DNA from: Bryobacteraceae bacterium
Lineage (GTDB): Bacteria; Acidobacteriota; Terriglobia; Bryobacterales; Bryobacteraceae
Length of the DNA: 11,097 nt
Assembly: GCA_030039005.1 (NCBI GenBank)
Contig: JASHQT010000677.1
Span: 1-11,097 of the forward strand
Direction of reading: 5' to 3'
The translations under genes were made by a program, and so were the position numbers. Shown piece by piece: positions 1-7,688 of this stretch. The stretch's first letter is position 1, and each line of letters starts with the position of its first letter. The notes beneath the pieces were generated by a model, which was not told the origin of the DNA, did no database searches, and worked only from the letters and a program-made list of their open reading frames with translations.

Positions 1-1
1 C

Positions 2-484
2 GCGGCGGCTGCGGACGCCTACGGCACTGCCAGGATGAAAGGCCACCCAGTCATCGCTCTGGTCGTGGGCCAGGCCATCTCAGGCGGATTCCTTACCCAC
101 GGCTACCAAGCGAATCGCATTCTTGCCTTTGATGACGGTGGAGTCGTAATCCATGCCATGCATAAGGAAGCAGCCGCAAGGATCACTCTGCGGTCTGTTG
201 CCGACTTGGATCGCCTTGGTCATGAGATTGTTCCTCTCTCGTATGACATAAAGGACTACGCCCGGCTTGGCCTGCTTCACAAATTGCTGCATGTGGAAAA
301 TCCCGATACGCCTTCGCAGGCCACGATCGCGCAGATCCAAAAAGAGCTGCGCGACGCCATCGCGGATGCCAGATCTGGACCAACCGATCTCAGCGTTCGG
401 ATCGAGTCCGAAGGTGCGCAGGAAATGCGCAGGGCGGGGCGAGCCGCTCGCGCGCGCATGCAAGAACTATGGGCATCGGCCTAA
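2..484 (+). CDS. mdcE: Malonate decarboxylase gamma subunit, C-terminal part (5' end outside window)
   Basis: The reading frame is open from base 2, so the gene enters from the left; about 160 C-terminal residues are present. With the beta subunit MdcD, MdcE forms the cytoplasmic crotonase-fold decarboxylase that turns malonyl-S-ACP into acetyl-S-ACP plus CO2. The stretch GQAISGGFLTHGYQANR (bases 68-118) is the glycine-rich loop typical of MdcE and carboxyltransferase relatives. It is followed by a family-typical AMHKEAAARIT segment and a SYDIKDYARLGLLHKLL segment. The internal ATG at base 35 is not the real start, because family-like sequence (AAADAYGTAR) continues upstream of it. The TAA stop lies 27 bases before mdcF. 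The identification rests on recognising the family sequence and on the mdcF-G-H genes that follow, the same order as in the Klebsiella mdc operon. Confidence 0.93.
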   Translation, partial: AAAADAYGTARMKGHPVIALVVGQAISGGFLTHGYQANRILAFDDGGVVIHAMHKEAAARITLRSVADLDRLGHEIVPLSYDIKDYARLGLLHKLLHVENPDTPSQATIAQIQKELRDAIADARSGPTDLSVRIESEGAQEMRRAGRAARARMQELWASA

Positions 485-511
485 CAAACGAAGGCCCCGA
501 AGGATAACCCC

Positions 512-1459
512 ATGACCAAAACCCTTGCCGACGCGCTGGTGCCCATCTTTGCCGGCCTGCTGCTTGGCTACGTTGGGGGCCTTCGGGGCGTCATGGACAA
601 CAAGAATGTCCAGACGCTCATCACCTTCGTAATGAGCTTCGCCATCCCTTGTGCCCTTTTTCTCGCGATGATCAACACGCCAAGGGCAGCTTTGTATGAG
701 CAAGCGCCGGCAGCCGCCGCGTTCACGATTGTTTACGTCATTATTTATGCCGCAAGTTTTCTGTGGACCAACTACGGAGCAAATCTCGACCCCTCGGACA
801 GTTCCGTAGTTGCACTCACTATTGGATTTCCAAACTCGGCCGCCGTCGGATTACCGCTATTGGTCACGGTTTTTGGGCCGAGATCCTTGGTCACCGTGGC
901 GATATCCATTGCAATCGGTTCCATCACGGTCTCTCCGATCACGCTGGCCATTCTCGAAGCAAATCAGGGGGTTTCAAAAGGAGGATGCACGTTCAGGCAC
1001 ATTGTTATGTCATTGGCCCACTCATTGAAGAGGCCTATTGTCTGGGCCCCCATTCTGGGGCTTGTGGGTTCTCTTGCGGGAATGAGCCTTCCCTCATTCA
1101 TCGATCGATCGGTAGATGTGATGGCGAAGTCGGCCGACGGTTCCGCTCTCGTGCTGACTGGTCTTGTGGTCTCCGCTCAGAGATTTGAAATCGGGGGGAA
1201 CACGCTCGTTGCGGTTCTCCTCAAGAACGTGCTCCAGCCGGCCCTTGCTCTTGGGGTTGCGATGCTCATCCACCTTTCCGTTGAGCAAATTCGATACATC
1301 ACGCTGATCAGCGCTATACCCTGCGGCTTCTTCGGCGTCGTATTTGGCAAAGGCTTTGGCTCAAGTCCCAAGATCGCGAGCTCCGGCTTAATCGCCTCGT
1401 ACCTAATTGGGGTGGCGAGTTTAGCCGCATGGATCGTGATCGTGAACGATCTTCGATGA
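512..1459 (+). CDS. mdcF: AEC-family malonate transporter MdcF
   Basis: This is a 315-residue, strongly hydrophobic protein with roughly ten membrane-spanning stretches, the usual size and layout of auxin-efflux-carrier (AEC) family transporters. Conserved AEC-like segments are visible: GFPNSAAVGLPLL near residue 110 in the first half and AIPCGFFGVVFGKGFG near residue 270 in the second. Its place between mdcE and mdcG matches mdcF of the Klebsiella operon, so malonate uptake across the inner membrane is the likely role; the substrate is inferred from context. The ATG at 512 has AGGA at 501-504 at good spacing. The TGA stop overlaps the mdcG start codon (ATGA at 1456-1459), which suggests translational coupling. 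No MdcL/MdcM-type two-part transporter is present in the window. Confidence 0.9.
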   Translation: MTKTLADALVPIFAGLLLGYVGGLRGVMDNKNVQTLITFVMSFAIPCALFLAMINTPRAALYEQAPAAAAFTIVYVIIYAASFLWTNYGANLDPSDSSVVALTIGFPNSAAVGLPLLVTVFGPRSLVTVAISIAIGSITVSPITLAILEANQGVSKGGCTFRHIVMSLAHSLKRPIVWAPILGLVGSLAGMSLPSFIDRSVDVMAKSADGSALVLTGLVVSAQRFEIGGNTLVAVLLKNVLQPALALGVAMLIHLSVEQIRYITLISAIPCGFFGVVFGKGFGSSPKIASSGLIASYLIGVASLAAWIVIVNDLR

Positions 1460-2100
1460 AAACCCAAGTACACGATCTTCTGCACGTCGATCTGGATTCC
1501 GTGAATCCGTGTTGTCCCGCCGCGCGCGCATGGGTGAGGCATGCTCTCGCGTCTTCGCCATGGGTTGTGGTTCGGCGCGATGGGGCTCCTAAAGATAAGA
1601 TCGCGATCGGAGTCCGAGGCGCCACTCGAGGGGACCGGTGGGCCGGCTTTGTTGCCAAGGACAAGGTACAAACAGTTGTGCGGCCCGAAGAGCTTCTCCT
1701 TCTATTCCGGTCCTCGAAAAACGTCTCGCGGACACCGGCCTTTGAGGCGCTGCGGCAGATGGACGAAAGGTGGCACGATCTGGAGTTGTCCTGGGGGCCG
1801 GCGGGTAGTGTGGGATTCGAACTTGCGAGCGGAAAACCTGCCACAAACGAATCGAGCGATTTGGACATCGTGGTCCGCGCTCCGGGACGTATCTCGAAAG
1901 ATCGAGCGCGATCTTTGTGGGATAAGACTAGAGGCCTCGCAGTTCGCGCGGACGTGCGGGTGGAGACGCCCCAGTGCGGCTTCGCGCTTGCAGAGTATGC
2001 GAGCGCGCCCAGCACTGGAATTCTTTTGCGCTATCCAACTGGCCCGCGCTTGGGCGACGACCCATGGAGTGAGCAGGAGACTATGGCGGCTATCGTATGA
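1456..2100 (+). CDS. mdcG: Malonate decarboxylase holo-ACP synthase (phosphoribosyl-dephospho-CoA transferase)
   Basis: MdcG transfers the 2'-(5''-triphosphoribosyl)-3'-dephospho-CoA prosthetic group to a serine of the small acyl carrier subunit MdcC, making the holo-ACP on which malonate is decarboxylated. The protein is 214 residues, normal for the family. The nucleotidyltransferase-like motif SSDLDIVV (residues 133-140, aspartates 135 and 137) is preserved and should bind the metal and nucleotide. The N-terminal HDLLHVD and the SPWVVVRRD segment also look family-like. I chose the ATG at 1456, which overlaps the mdcF stop as ATGA. An in-frame ATG at 1429 would add nine charged residues inside mdcF and is less likely. 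The stop overlaps the mdcH start in the same ATGA manner. MdcB, which makes the prosthetic-group precursor, is not in the window. Confidence 0.92.
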   Translation: MKTQVHDLLHVDLDSVNPCCPAARAWVRHALASSPWVVVRRDGAPKDKIAIGVRGATRGDRWAGFVAKDKVQTVVRPEELLLLFRSSKNVSRTPAFEALRQMDERWHDLELSWGPAGSVGFELASGKPATNESSDLDIVVRAPGRISKDRARSLWDKTRGLAVRADVRVETPQCGFALAEYASAPSTGILLRYPTGPRLGDDPWSEQETMAAIV

Positions 2101-3029
2101 GCGTTGCATTCATCTTTCCCGGTCAAGGCTCACAGACTCCTGGAATGCTGCACCAGTTGCTCGATCATCCGGCCGTTGCGCACACGCTCGAGGAAGTCAG
2201 CGAAGTGCTGCACTCTGTTGTCCGGAACCTCGACAGCGAGGAGTGTTTAAAGTCTGACATCTCGGTGCAGATCGCATTGCTTACGGCAGGCGTGGCTACC
2301 GGTCGCGCTCTCATAGAGCAAGATGTCCCCCCCGCGGCGGTCAGCGGTCTCTCTGTAGGTGCGTTTGCCGCCGCCGTAATTGCCGGGGTTCTTGGGTTGC
2401 GAGATGCCGTGGATCTGGTGCACTTGCGGGCGCAAGAAATGATCAAGCTCTATCCGGCTGGCTTCGGTCTTTCGGCCATCGTCGGGCTAACGGAATCTCA
2501 AGTCACTCGGATCGTTCAGGCCAGGACTTCGGGCCAAGCTCCAGTCTTCGTCGGCAATATCAACGCCCCACGGCAGATTGTGATCGCCGGCTCCGATGCC
2601 GGGATGGATCAAGTGTTAGATGAAGCTCGCCGTCAAGGCGCCAGCAAGGCGGTTCGGCTGCATGTTTCGGTTCCTTCGCATTGTCGCTTGCTCCAACCCG
2701 TGGCCGACGTGCTCGCAAAGCGCATCTCGGCTTTAAGTCTGAGTGCGCCGAACGTGCCTTACGTCGGCAACGTGACTGGGCGGACGTTGCGCACCAAGGA
2801 ATCGATCGCATTCGATCTCGCGAACAACATTGCTCACGGAGTCCGTTGGTACGACGCAACGACAGTACTCCAAGAGCTTGGCTGCGATCTCTTCCTCGAA
2901 ATGCCTCCCGGGCATGTTCTCAGCGATCTCGCTAACGAAAGCCTGCCCGGTGTCAAATCTGTTCCAGTTGAAGCTGCTGTGCTGTCAAGAGTGTTGCGTC
3001 TAGCGCGGCTGGACGAAGTTCGCTCGTGA
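2097..3029 (+). CDS. mdcH: Malonate decarboxylase epsilon subunit (malonyl-CoA:ACP transferase)
   Basis: This 310-residue FabD-like acyltransferase loads malonyl from malonyl-CoA onto the decarboxylase ACP, priming the catalytic cycle. The N-terminus has the family signature FPGQGSQTPGM (residues 7-17). The nucleophile elbow is GLSVG, with the catalytic serine at residue 86. RAQEMIK is the usual arginine-containing segment that binds the malonyl carboxylate, and VSVPSHCRLL carries the probable catalytic histidine. GLSVG rather than FabD's GHSLG fits MdcH and separates it from the fatty-acid enzyme. The ATG at 2097 overlaps the mdcG stop. The gene ends 24 bases before the OsmC gene with no evident terminator, so transcription probably continues. 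Confidence 0.93.
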   Translation: MSVAFIFPGQGSQTPGMLHQLLDHPAVAHTLEEVSEVLHSVVRNLDSEECLKSDISVQIALLTAGVATGRALIEQDVPPAAVSGLSVGAFAAAVIAGVLGLRDAVDLVHLRAQEMIKLYPAGFGLSAIVGLTESQVTRIVQARTSGQAPVFVGNINAPRQIVIAGSDAGMDQVLDEARRQGASKAVRLHVSVPSHCRLLQPVADVLAKRISALSLSAPNVPYVGNVTGRTLRTKESIAFDLANNIAHGVRWYDATTVLQELGCDLFLEMPPGHVLSDLANESLPGVKSVPVEAAVLSRVLRLARLDEVRS

Positions 3030-3053
3030 ACTAGTAAAGAAAGGTAAAAGACA

Positions 3054-3503
3054 ATGTCCAGAAATGTCTCCGTAAGTTCCGAATCGGCCAAGTACGGCCA
3101 GTCCATATCGATAGGTCCGCATGTTTTGCATTCCGATGAGCCCAGCGATTATGGCGGCGCCGATGAGGGGCCCAGTGCGGTTGAATTGCTCATGGCCGCG
3201 CTGGGTGCCTGTACCAGCACGACGGTGCAAATGTTTGCTGACCACAGACAGTGGCCCCTCCAGGGAGTTCACGTCGATCTGTCTTACGACAGAGTGCCTG
3301 CCGACGATTACGGCAAATCCGATTCGAATATCGGGATGGCGGACCGTATCACTACGGCAATTTCCTTCACCGGCGGCCTGTCGGACGAGCAGCAACAGAA
3401 GCTACTCGAGATTGCGAGCCACTGTCCGGTCCATCGGATGCTTGTTTCACAAGTTGAAGTTCGCCAAAAGCTGCTGGTTCCCAGTTCCACTCATTCTGCC
3501 TAA
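3054..3503 (+). CDS. OsmC/Ohr-family peroxiredoxin-like protein
   Basis: This is a 149-residue OsmC-fold protein. It keeps the two cysteines of the family, C53 in GACTST and C124 in ASHCPVHR, which form the thiol peroxidase site that reduces organic hydroperoxides. The segment GPSAVELLMAALGACTS (residues 39-55) and the CPVHR motif are most like the OsmC subgroup that in some bacteria is fused behind an alpha/beta hydrolase. Here the OsmC domain stands alone. The ATG at 3054 is preceded by GAAAGG at 3039-3044. The stop TAA is directly followed by the ATG of the dihydrolipoyl dehydrogenase, with no gap. Since Ohr-type enzymes are reduced by lipoylated proteins and Lpd, the arrangement suggests a functional pair. 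Peroxidase activity itself is inferred. Confidence 0.9.
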   Translation: MSRNVSVSSESAKYGQSISIGPHVLHSDEPSDYGGADEGPSAVELLMAALGACTSTTVQMFADHRQWPLQGVHVDLSYDRVPADDYGKSDSNIGMADRITTAISFTGGLSDEQQQKLLEIASHCPVHRMLVSQVEVRQKLLVPSSTHSA

Positions 3504-4976
3504 ATGAGCAACGTAACCGCAGAACAGTCGCCCTCGGCATCTCCCAACGGAAACGCCACGCCGACGGGGATCCCTCTCAGCCTGGCAGTTATCGGCGGCG
3601 GACCGGGCGGTTATGCTGCCGCCTTCCTGGCCAACGATCTCGGTATGAAGGTTACCCTGATCGATCTCGAGAAGAACCCCGGAGGCGTCTGCGTGTACCG
3701 GGGCTGTATTCCATCGAAGACGTTACTTCACGTGGTTCGCGTGATTAGCGACGCACGACGATCGCCGGCGTGGGGCGTCGAGTTCGGCGATCCGAAAATC
3801 GACATCGGCAAGCTGCGTTTGTTCAAGGAAGGCGTGGTGAATAAGCTCACCGGTGGTCTCGGCATGATCACCAAGCTTCGCAAGATCAATTACGTCCAGG
3901 GCCGGGCCAGCTTTGTCGATTCGCACACGCTGCATATTGAGAGAGTCGGGGGACATGAAGAGACGTGCCGCTTTGACCGAATCATCATCGCGACCGGATC
4001 CGTGGCGGCGACAATTCCCGCTCTTAAAACCCAGACCCGCAAGGTGATGGATTCTGATGCAGCCTTGGATTTGGACGAGGTGCCTCAAACCCTGTTAGTT
4101 ATCGGCGGCGGCTACATCGGTCTCGAGATGGGGACGGTCTACGCAACGTTGGGTAGCAAGGTCACCATGGTGGAGATGTCTGACGGTCTATTGCCCGGAG
4201 CCGACCACGACCTGGTCCATCCACTGCACAAACGGCTTGAATCTTTGTTTGCAAGCATCATGCTGAAGACCTCGGTTGTGGGTCTGGCTGAAGATGGCGA
4301 TGGCGTCCGCGTGAGATTCACCGTTGAAGGGGGAGAGAAAGAGGCGGTTTATGAGCGGGTACTCGTTTCCGTCGGCCGCCGTCCGAATTCCCAGATTCCC
4401 GGACTGGAACAGACGAAGGTCGTGGTTGGGCCCAGGGGATTTATTGAAGTCAACGAACAAATGCAGACTGCGGACTCGGCGATTTATGCCATCGGCGACG
4501 TCGCGGGCGAGCCTATGCTCGCCCACAAGGCTTCGTATGAAGGGCGGCTAGCTGTAGAACACATGAGGGGTAAGCCGGTATCGTTCGAATCTCACGCGAT
4601 GCCCGCTGTCGTGTTTACCGATCCGGAGATCGCCTGGGCAGGCCTGACGGAGACGCAAGCTAAAGACCAGGGTCGGGTGGTCAGCATCGTTCGATTTCCT
4701 TGGGCAGCTTCGGGCAAGGCGGTTGCTGATGATCGCACCGAGGGCACAACAAAGCTGGTGATCGATCCTAAGTCCGAGCGGATTCTTGGAGTGGGGATTT
4801 GCGGACCATCTGCCAGCGAGATGATCGCTGAGGCCGTGCTTGCGATCCAGATGGGCGCCACCGCAAAAGATCTCGCGGACGCCGTCCATCCCCATCCAAC
4901 GCTGTCGGAAACAATGATGGAAGCGGCCGAGACCTTCTACGGCACCAGCCAAGACATTTTTAGACCGAAACGATAG
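3504..4976 (+). CDS. lpd: Dihydrolipoyl dehydrogenase (E3-type flavoprotein disulfide reductase)
   Basis: The enzyme oxidises dihydrolipoyl groups and passes electrons through a disulfide and FAD to NAD+; run in reverse, it reduces lipoyl groups from NADH. The 490 residues show the whole family layout: FAD-binding GGGPGG at 31-36, redox-active CVYRGC with C63 and C68, ATGS, NAD-binding GGGYIG at 201-206, the second FAD motif AIGDVAG, and the C-terminal dimer-interface HPHPTLSE with the catalytic pair H464 and E469. About 24 Ser/Asn/Pro/Thr-rich residues precede the FAD domain, resembling a flexible linker. There is no clear Shine-Dalgarno; the ATG touches the OsmC stop (TAAATG), so translation probably depends on reinitiation. 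No E1 or E2 gene is nearby, so its lipoyl partner is not visible here. Other family reductases (mercuric, glutathione) fit the C-terminal and redox motifs less well. Confidence 0.93.
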   Translation: MSNVTAEQSPSASPNGNATPTGIPLSLAVIGGGPGGYAAAFLANDLGMKVTLIDLEKNPGGVCVYRGCIPSKTLLHVVRVISDARRSPAWGVEFGDPKIDIGKLRLFKEGVVNKLTGGLGMITKLRKINYVQGRASFVDSHTLHIERVGGHEETCRFDRIIIATGSVAATIPALKTQTRKVMDSDAALDLDEVPQTLLVIGGGYIGLEMGTVYATLGSKVTMVEMSDGLLPGADHDLVHPLHKRLESLFASIMLKTSVVGLAEDGDGVRVRFTVEGGEKEAVYERVLVSVGRRPNSQIPGLEQTKVVVGPRGFIEVNEQMQTADSAIYAIGDVAGEPMLAHKASYEGRLAVEHMRGKPVSFESHAMPAVVFTDPEIAWAGLTETQAKDQGRVVSIVRFPWAASGKAVADDRTEGTTKLVIDPKSERILGVGICGPSASEMIAEAVLAIQMGATAKDLADAVHPHPTLSETMMEAAETFYGTSQDIFRPKR

Positions 4977-4991
4977 AGTTGCTCTCACCCG

Positions 4992-4999
4992 AAAGGAGG
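4992..4999 (+). promoter_or_regulatory. Strong Shine-Dalgarno of the acyl-phosphate transferase gene
   Basis: AAAGGAGG lies six bases before the ATG at 5006. It is the closest match to the anti-Shine-Dalgarno consensus in this operon, and it fixes the start at 5006 rather than an upstream in-frame start at 4979 that would sit almost on the lpd stop codon. Confidence 0.8.
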
Positions 5000-5005
5000 C
5001 ATCCC

Positions 5006-5968
5006 ATGCCGCAAAAGCTCAACATCGACCGGATAGAAAAACACTTTCTCGCGCGGGCGAAGACTAAGCCCAAACTGCATACGGCGATCGTGCACCCGTG
5101 CAGCCGTGATGCCTTGCTGGGGGCGATCGACGCGGCGCGGGAAGGATTGCTCGAGCCGGTGCTGGTTGGGCCGCAGACCAAGATACGCGCCATTGCGGAG
5201 GAACAGGAGCTGGATATTTCCGGTTACGAAGCGATTGACGTGCCCCACAGCCACGCTGCAGCCGCCCGTGCAGTGCAGATGGCTGCAACCGACGAAGTGG
5301 AGGCCCTAATGAAGGGCAGCCTGCATACTGACGAGCTGATGACGGAGGTGGTGAAACACGATGGCGGCCTGCGCGCTGAGCGTCGAATCAGCCATGTTTT
5401 CGCCATGGCGGACGAGAACTACCACAAGCCGTTCTTCATCACCGATGCCGCTGTCAACATTGCTCCCGATCTTCCCGCGAAAAAGGACATCGTGCAGAAT
5501 GCTATCGAGCTGCTACACGATATCAGCGAAAATCCTGTCACCCCAAAGGTGGCGGTGTTGTCAGCCGTGGAAACCGTGAATCCCGCGATGCAATCCACAA
5601 TTGACGCCGCCTGCCTCTGCAAAATGGCTGACCGGGAACAGATCACTGGCGCGATCATCGATGGTCCCCTCGCGTTCGACAATGCCATCAGCAAGGAAGC
5701 CGCCCGCATCAAAGGCATCCGCTCAGCGGTTGCAGGCGACGCCGATATTTTCCTCGCACCCGATCTGGAAGCGGGCAACATGCTGGCAAAGGAGTTGATC
5801 CTTCTTGGCAATGCTTCTGCGGCTGGCATTGTTTTGGGCGCACGCGTGCCTATTATCCTCACCAGCCGTTCGGATGGTGTGGAGTCGCGCATCGGCTCCT
5901 GCGCCTTGGCGGTGCTCATGGCAGACGCAAGACGAAACAAGCGGCTGCGGTTTACGAAGGTGGCATAG
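5006..5968 (+). CDS. Phosphate acetyl/butyryltransferase family protein
   Basis: This 320-residue protein belongs to the PTA_PTB family, which exchanges acyl-CoA plus phosphate with acyl-phosphate plus CoA in the cytoplasm. Family-like landmarks run in order: AIVHPCSRDALLGAI near residue 30, LEPVLVGP near 50, MKGSLHTDELM near 110, HVFAMADENYHKPFFITDAAVNI near 130-152, and the C-terminal PIILTSRSDGVESRIGSCALA block. The length matches a bare catalytic domain, without the P-loop regulatory domain of long Pta and without the enoyl-CoA hydratase (MaoC) domain fused to some relatives. Acetyl-CoA is the likeliest substrate given the malonate operon upstream, but butyryl-CoA cannot be excluded. No acetate kinase gene is in the window. 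Two bases separate its stop from the next gene's GTG start. Confidence 0.88.
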   Translation: MPQKLNIDRIEKHFLARAKTKPKLHTAIVHPCSRDALLGAIDAAREGLLEPVLVGPQTKIRAIAEEQELDISGYEAIDVPHSHAAAARAVQMAATDEVEALMKGSLHTDELMTEVVKHDGGLRAERRISHVFAMADENYHKPFFITDAAVNIAPDLPAKKDIVQNAIELLHDISENPVTPKVAVLSAVETVNPAMQSTIDAACLCKMADREQITGAIIDGPLAFDNAISKEAARIKGIRSAVAGDADIFLAPDLEAGNMLAKELILLGNASAAGIVLGARVPIILTSRSDGVESRIGSCALAVLMADARRNKRLRFTKVA

Positions 5969-5970
5969 CA

Positions 5971-7464
5971 GTGCCCCGCTCTTATAATTGGTCTTATCAT
6001 TCGCGCTCACTCTCGGGTGCGATCGGACTCGCGCTTGTGGCAACGTGCATCTATCCGTCTGGGAAACACCGCCAGACTACGGACCGCAGTATTCCCGCCG
6101 CAGGCCAAGCTGAGATCCACACTATCGAGGCTCAAATCGATCGGATAGAAATTGAGACTCTCAACAGAACGCGATCCGCTCCCATGGATTGGTCTCAGCA
6201 AACGACTTTACTCGGCAAGCTGCTCTTCTACGACAACGTTCTTTCTGTCAACAGAAATGAGGCTTGCGCGTTTTGCCATATGCCGGAGGCTGGATTCAGC
6301 GGAGCGAGCAGTGTTCTTAACCAGACCACCGCGGCGTATCCAGGCTCTGTGCGCACCCGATTCAATAAACGAAAGCCCCAAAGTCATACCTACGCGAGTT
6401 TTGCTCCTGTGCTCCATTACAACGTCGAACAAGGCGATTTAGTCGGCGGCCAGTTTTGGGACATGCATGCGACGGGGCTGCGTCTAAACAGCGCTCTCGC
6501 CGAGCAGGCCGAGGGTCCGCCACTGAACCCTGTGGAGATGGGCTTCGCTGACGCTGCTTGCATAGTGTTTCGGCTTTCTCGGCAGCCGTACGCTGCGATG
6601 GCCAAGAGATTGTGGGGCGCGCAGTCTTTCGCCATACACTGGCCGGCGAACGTGCGTGACGTGTGTGATCGCCCAGGTCCGGCCCCCGATGGGAGTTCAT
6701 CCGCTCTTCAACTGTCACCGGACGACCGCGGAATTGCGCAGGGAACCTTTGATCACATCGCGGAATCCATCGCGGATTTCGAAAGCTCACCAGAGGTGAA
6801 TCCTTTCTCTTCGAAGTACGACTATGTCATCACCGGCAAAGCAAAGTTTACGGCGGAAGAACAGGCCGGCTACGATCTGTTCCGCAGCAAGGTCACGCAT
6901 TGCAACGAATGCCATCGAGACGGAGGCCCCGGTGAGGAGCCGCTGTTCACCGATTTCACTGCGTCCAACCTGGGAGTGCCGCCGAATCTTGCAATGCCTT
7001 TTTACAGGGAGAACAGGCCGGATAAATGGGGCTACGACGCCAATCCCGATGGGACCAAGTTTGTCGATCTCGGAATCGGAGGATTCCTTGCTAGTCCTTC
7101 AAACCCCAATAGTGAGTGGGCCGCAATGGCCAAAGTTTATATCGGGAAGTACAAAACGCCGACGCTGAGAAATGTGGATCAGCGTCCGCGCCCTGACTTC
7201 GTGAAAGCTTACATGCACAACGGATATTTCAAGTCGCTCAAGGAAGTCGTTCACTTCTATAACACGCGCGATTCTCTGCCGCGATGCAAACCGGGCGACC
7301 CCGGCGAGAAGACAACCTGCTGGCCGGCGCCCGAGTATCCGGAAACGATGAACAGAAGGCAGCTAGGCAACCTGAAGCTGAACGGAAACGAGGAAGACCT
7401 GATCGTGGCCTTTCTCCGAACCCTGACTGATGGCTATTCGCCTTCGAGAGAGAAGTCTCATTAG
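5971..7464 (+). CDS. Di-heme cytochrome c peroxidase / MauG-like protein
   Basis: This is a 497-residue c-type cytochrome with two haem-binding sites, CAFCH (residues 99-103) and CNECH (311-315), each inside a typical bacterial cytochrome c peroxidase domain. LLGKLLFYDNVLSVNRN precedes haem 1, PLNPVEMGF lies between the haems, and TPTLRNVDQRPRPDFVKAYMHNGYFKSLKEVVHFYN closes the second domain in two adjoining blocks. A short hydrophobic stretch at residues 14-28, ending in LVATC, suggests export as a signal peptide or anchor, placing the protein in the periplasm. It could reduce H2O2 with electrons from small cytochromes, or oxidise an organic or protein substrate as MauG does; the sequence does not decide. 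The GTG at 5971 has GAAGG at 5956-5960 and follows the previous stop by two bases. It is the last gene of the + strand run and converges with the next gene. Confidence 0.9.
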   Translation: MPRSYNWSYHSRSLSGAIGLALVATCIYPSGKHRQTTDRSIPAAGQAEIHTIEAQIDRIEIETLNRTRSAPMDWSQQTTLLGKLLFYDNVLSVNRNEACAFCHMPEAGFSGASSVLNQTTAAYPGSVRTRFNKRKPQSHTYASFAPVLHYNVEQGDLVGGQFWDMHATGLRLNSALAEQAEGPPLNPVEMGFADAACIVFRLSRQPYAAMAKRLWGAQSFAIHWPANVRDVCDRPGPAPDGSSSALQLSPDDRGIAQGTFDHIAESIADFESSPEVNPFSSKYDYVITGKAKFTAEEQAGYDLFRSKVTHCNECHRDGGPGEEPLFTDFTASNLGVPPNLAMPFYRENRPDKWGYDANPDGTKFVDLGIGGFLASPSNPNSEWAAMAKVYIGKYKTPTLRNVDQRPRPDFVKAYMHNGYFKSLKEVVHFYNTRDSLPRCKPGDPGEKTTCWPAPEYPETMNRRQLGNLKLNGNEEDLIVAFLRTLTDGYSPSREKSH

Positions 7465-7491
7465 CATTATGCGAGATCGGCCGTGCTCCGT

Positions 7492-7680
7492 TTATTTGTA
7501 CCGCTCTGAATCTCGCGACCAGCCATTGAAAACATCGGAGTAGAAGAATGAGTTCAGATTTACGGGCTCCACGTTCCGCAGGAATTCGATCATTCGCTGA
7601 ATCGCGACTCCGATCAACACCACCGTAAGCACCAAAGCTATTGCCTTCTTACGATCAATGAATTTCTCTAGTTCAGGCAC
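7492..7680 (-). pseudogene. C-terminal fragment of the decayed membrane protein (62-codon open frame)
   Basis: From GTG 7680 this frame gives 62 residues with one clear membrane span (AIALVLTVVLIGVAIQRMI) and the phrase NLNSFFYSDVF near the end. It is in a different frame from the preceding fragment; the frame is already open and protein-like upstream of the GTG (GFRLKSE), pointing to a one-base frameshift near 7700-7715. The final residues WSRDSERYK look out of register, as if an internal piece were lost. The stop lies 27 bases from the stop of the convergent cytochrome gene. Confidence 0.5.
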
Positions 7681-7688
7681 TTCTGATT

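Noticed and set aside
1429..1455. Upstream ATG for mdcG giving nine extra residues
   Set aside because: The extension (MDRDRERSS) is not family-like, and the ATGA overlap at 1456 matches the mdcG/mdcH junction style.
1314..2015. Long minus-strand open frame (233 codons) across the mdcF/mdcG junction
   Set aside because: Its translation is Arg/Ser-rich and low in recognisable motifs, and it lies fully antisense to two well-supported mdc genes; it is a shadow frame.
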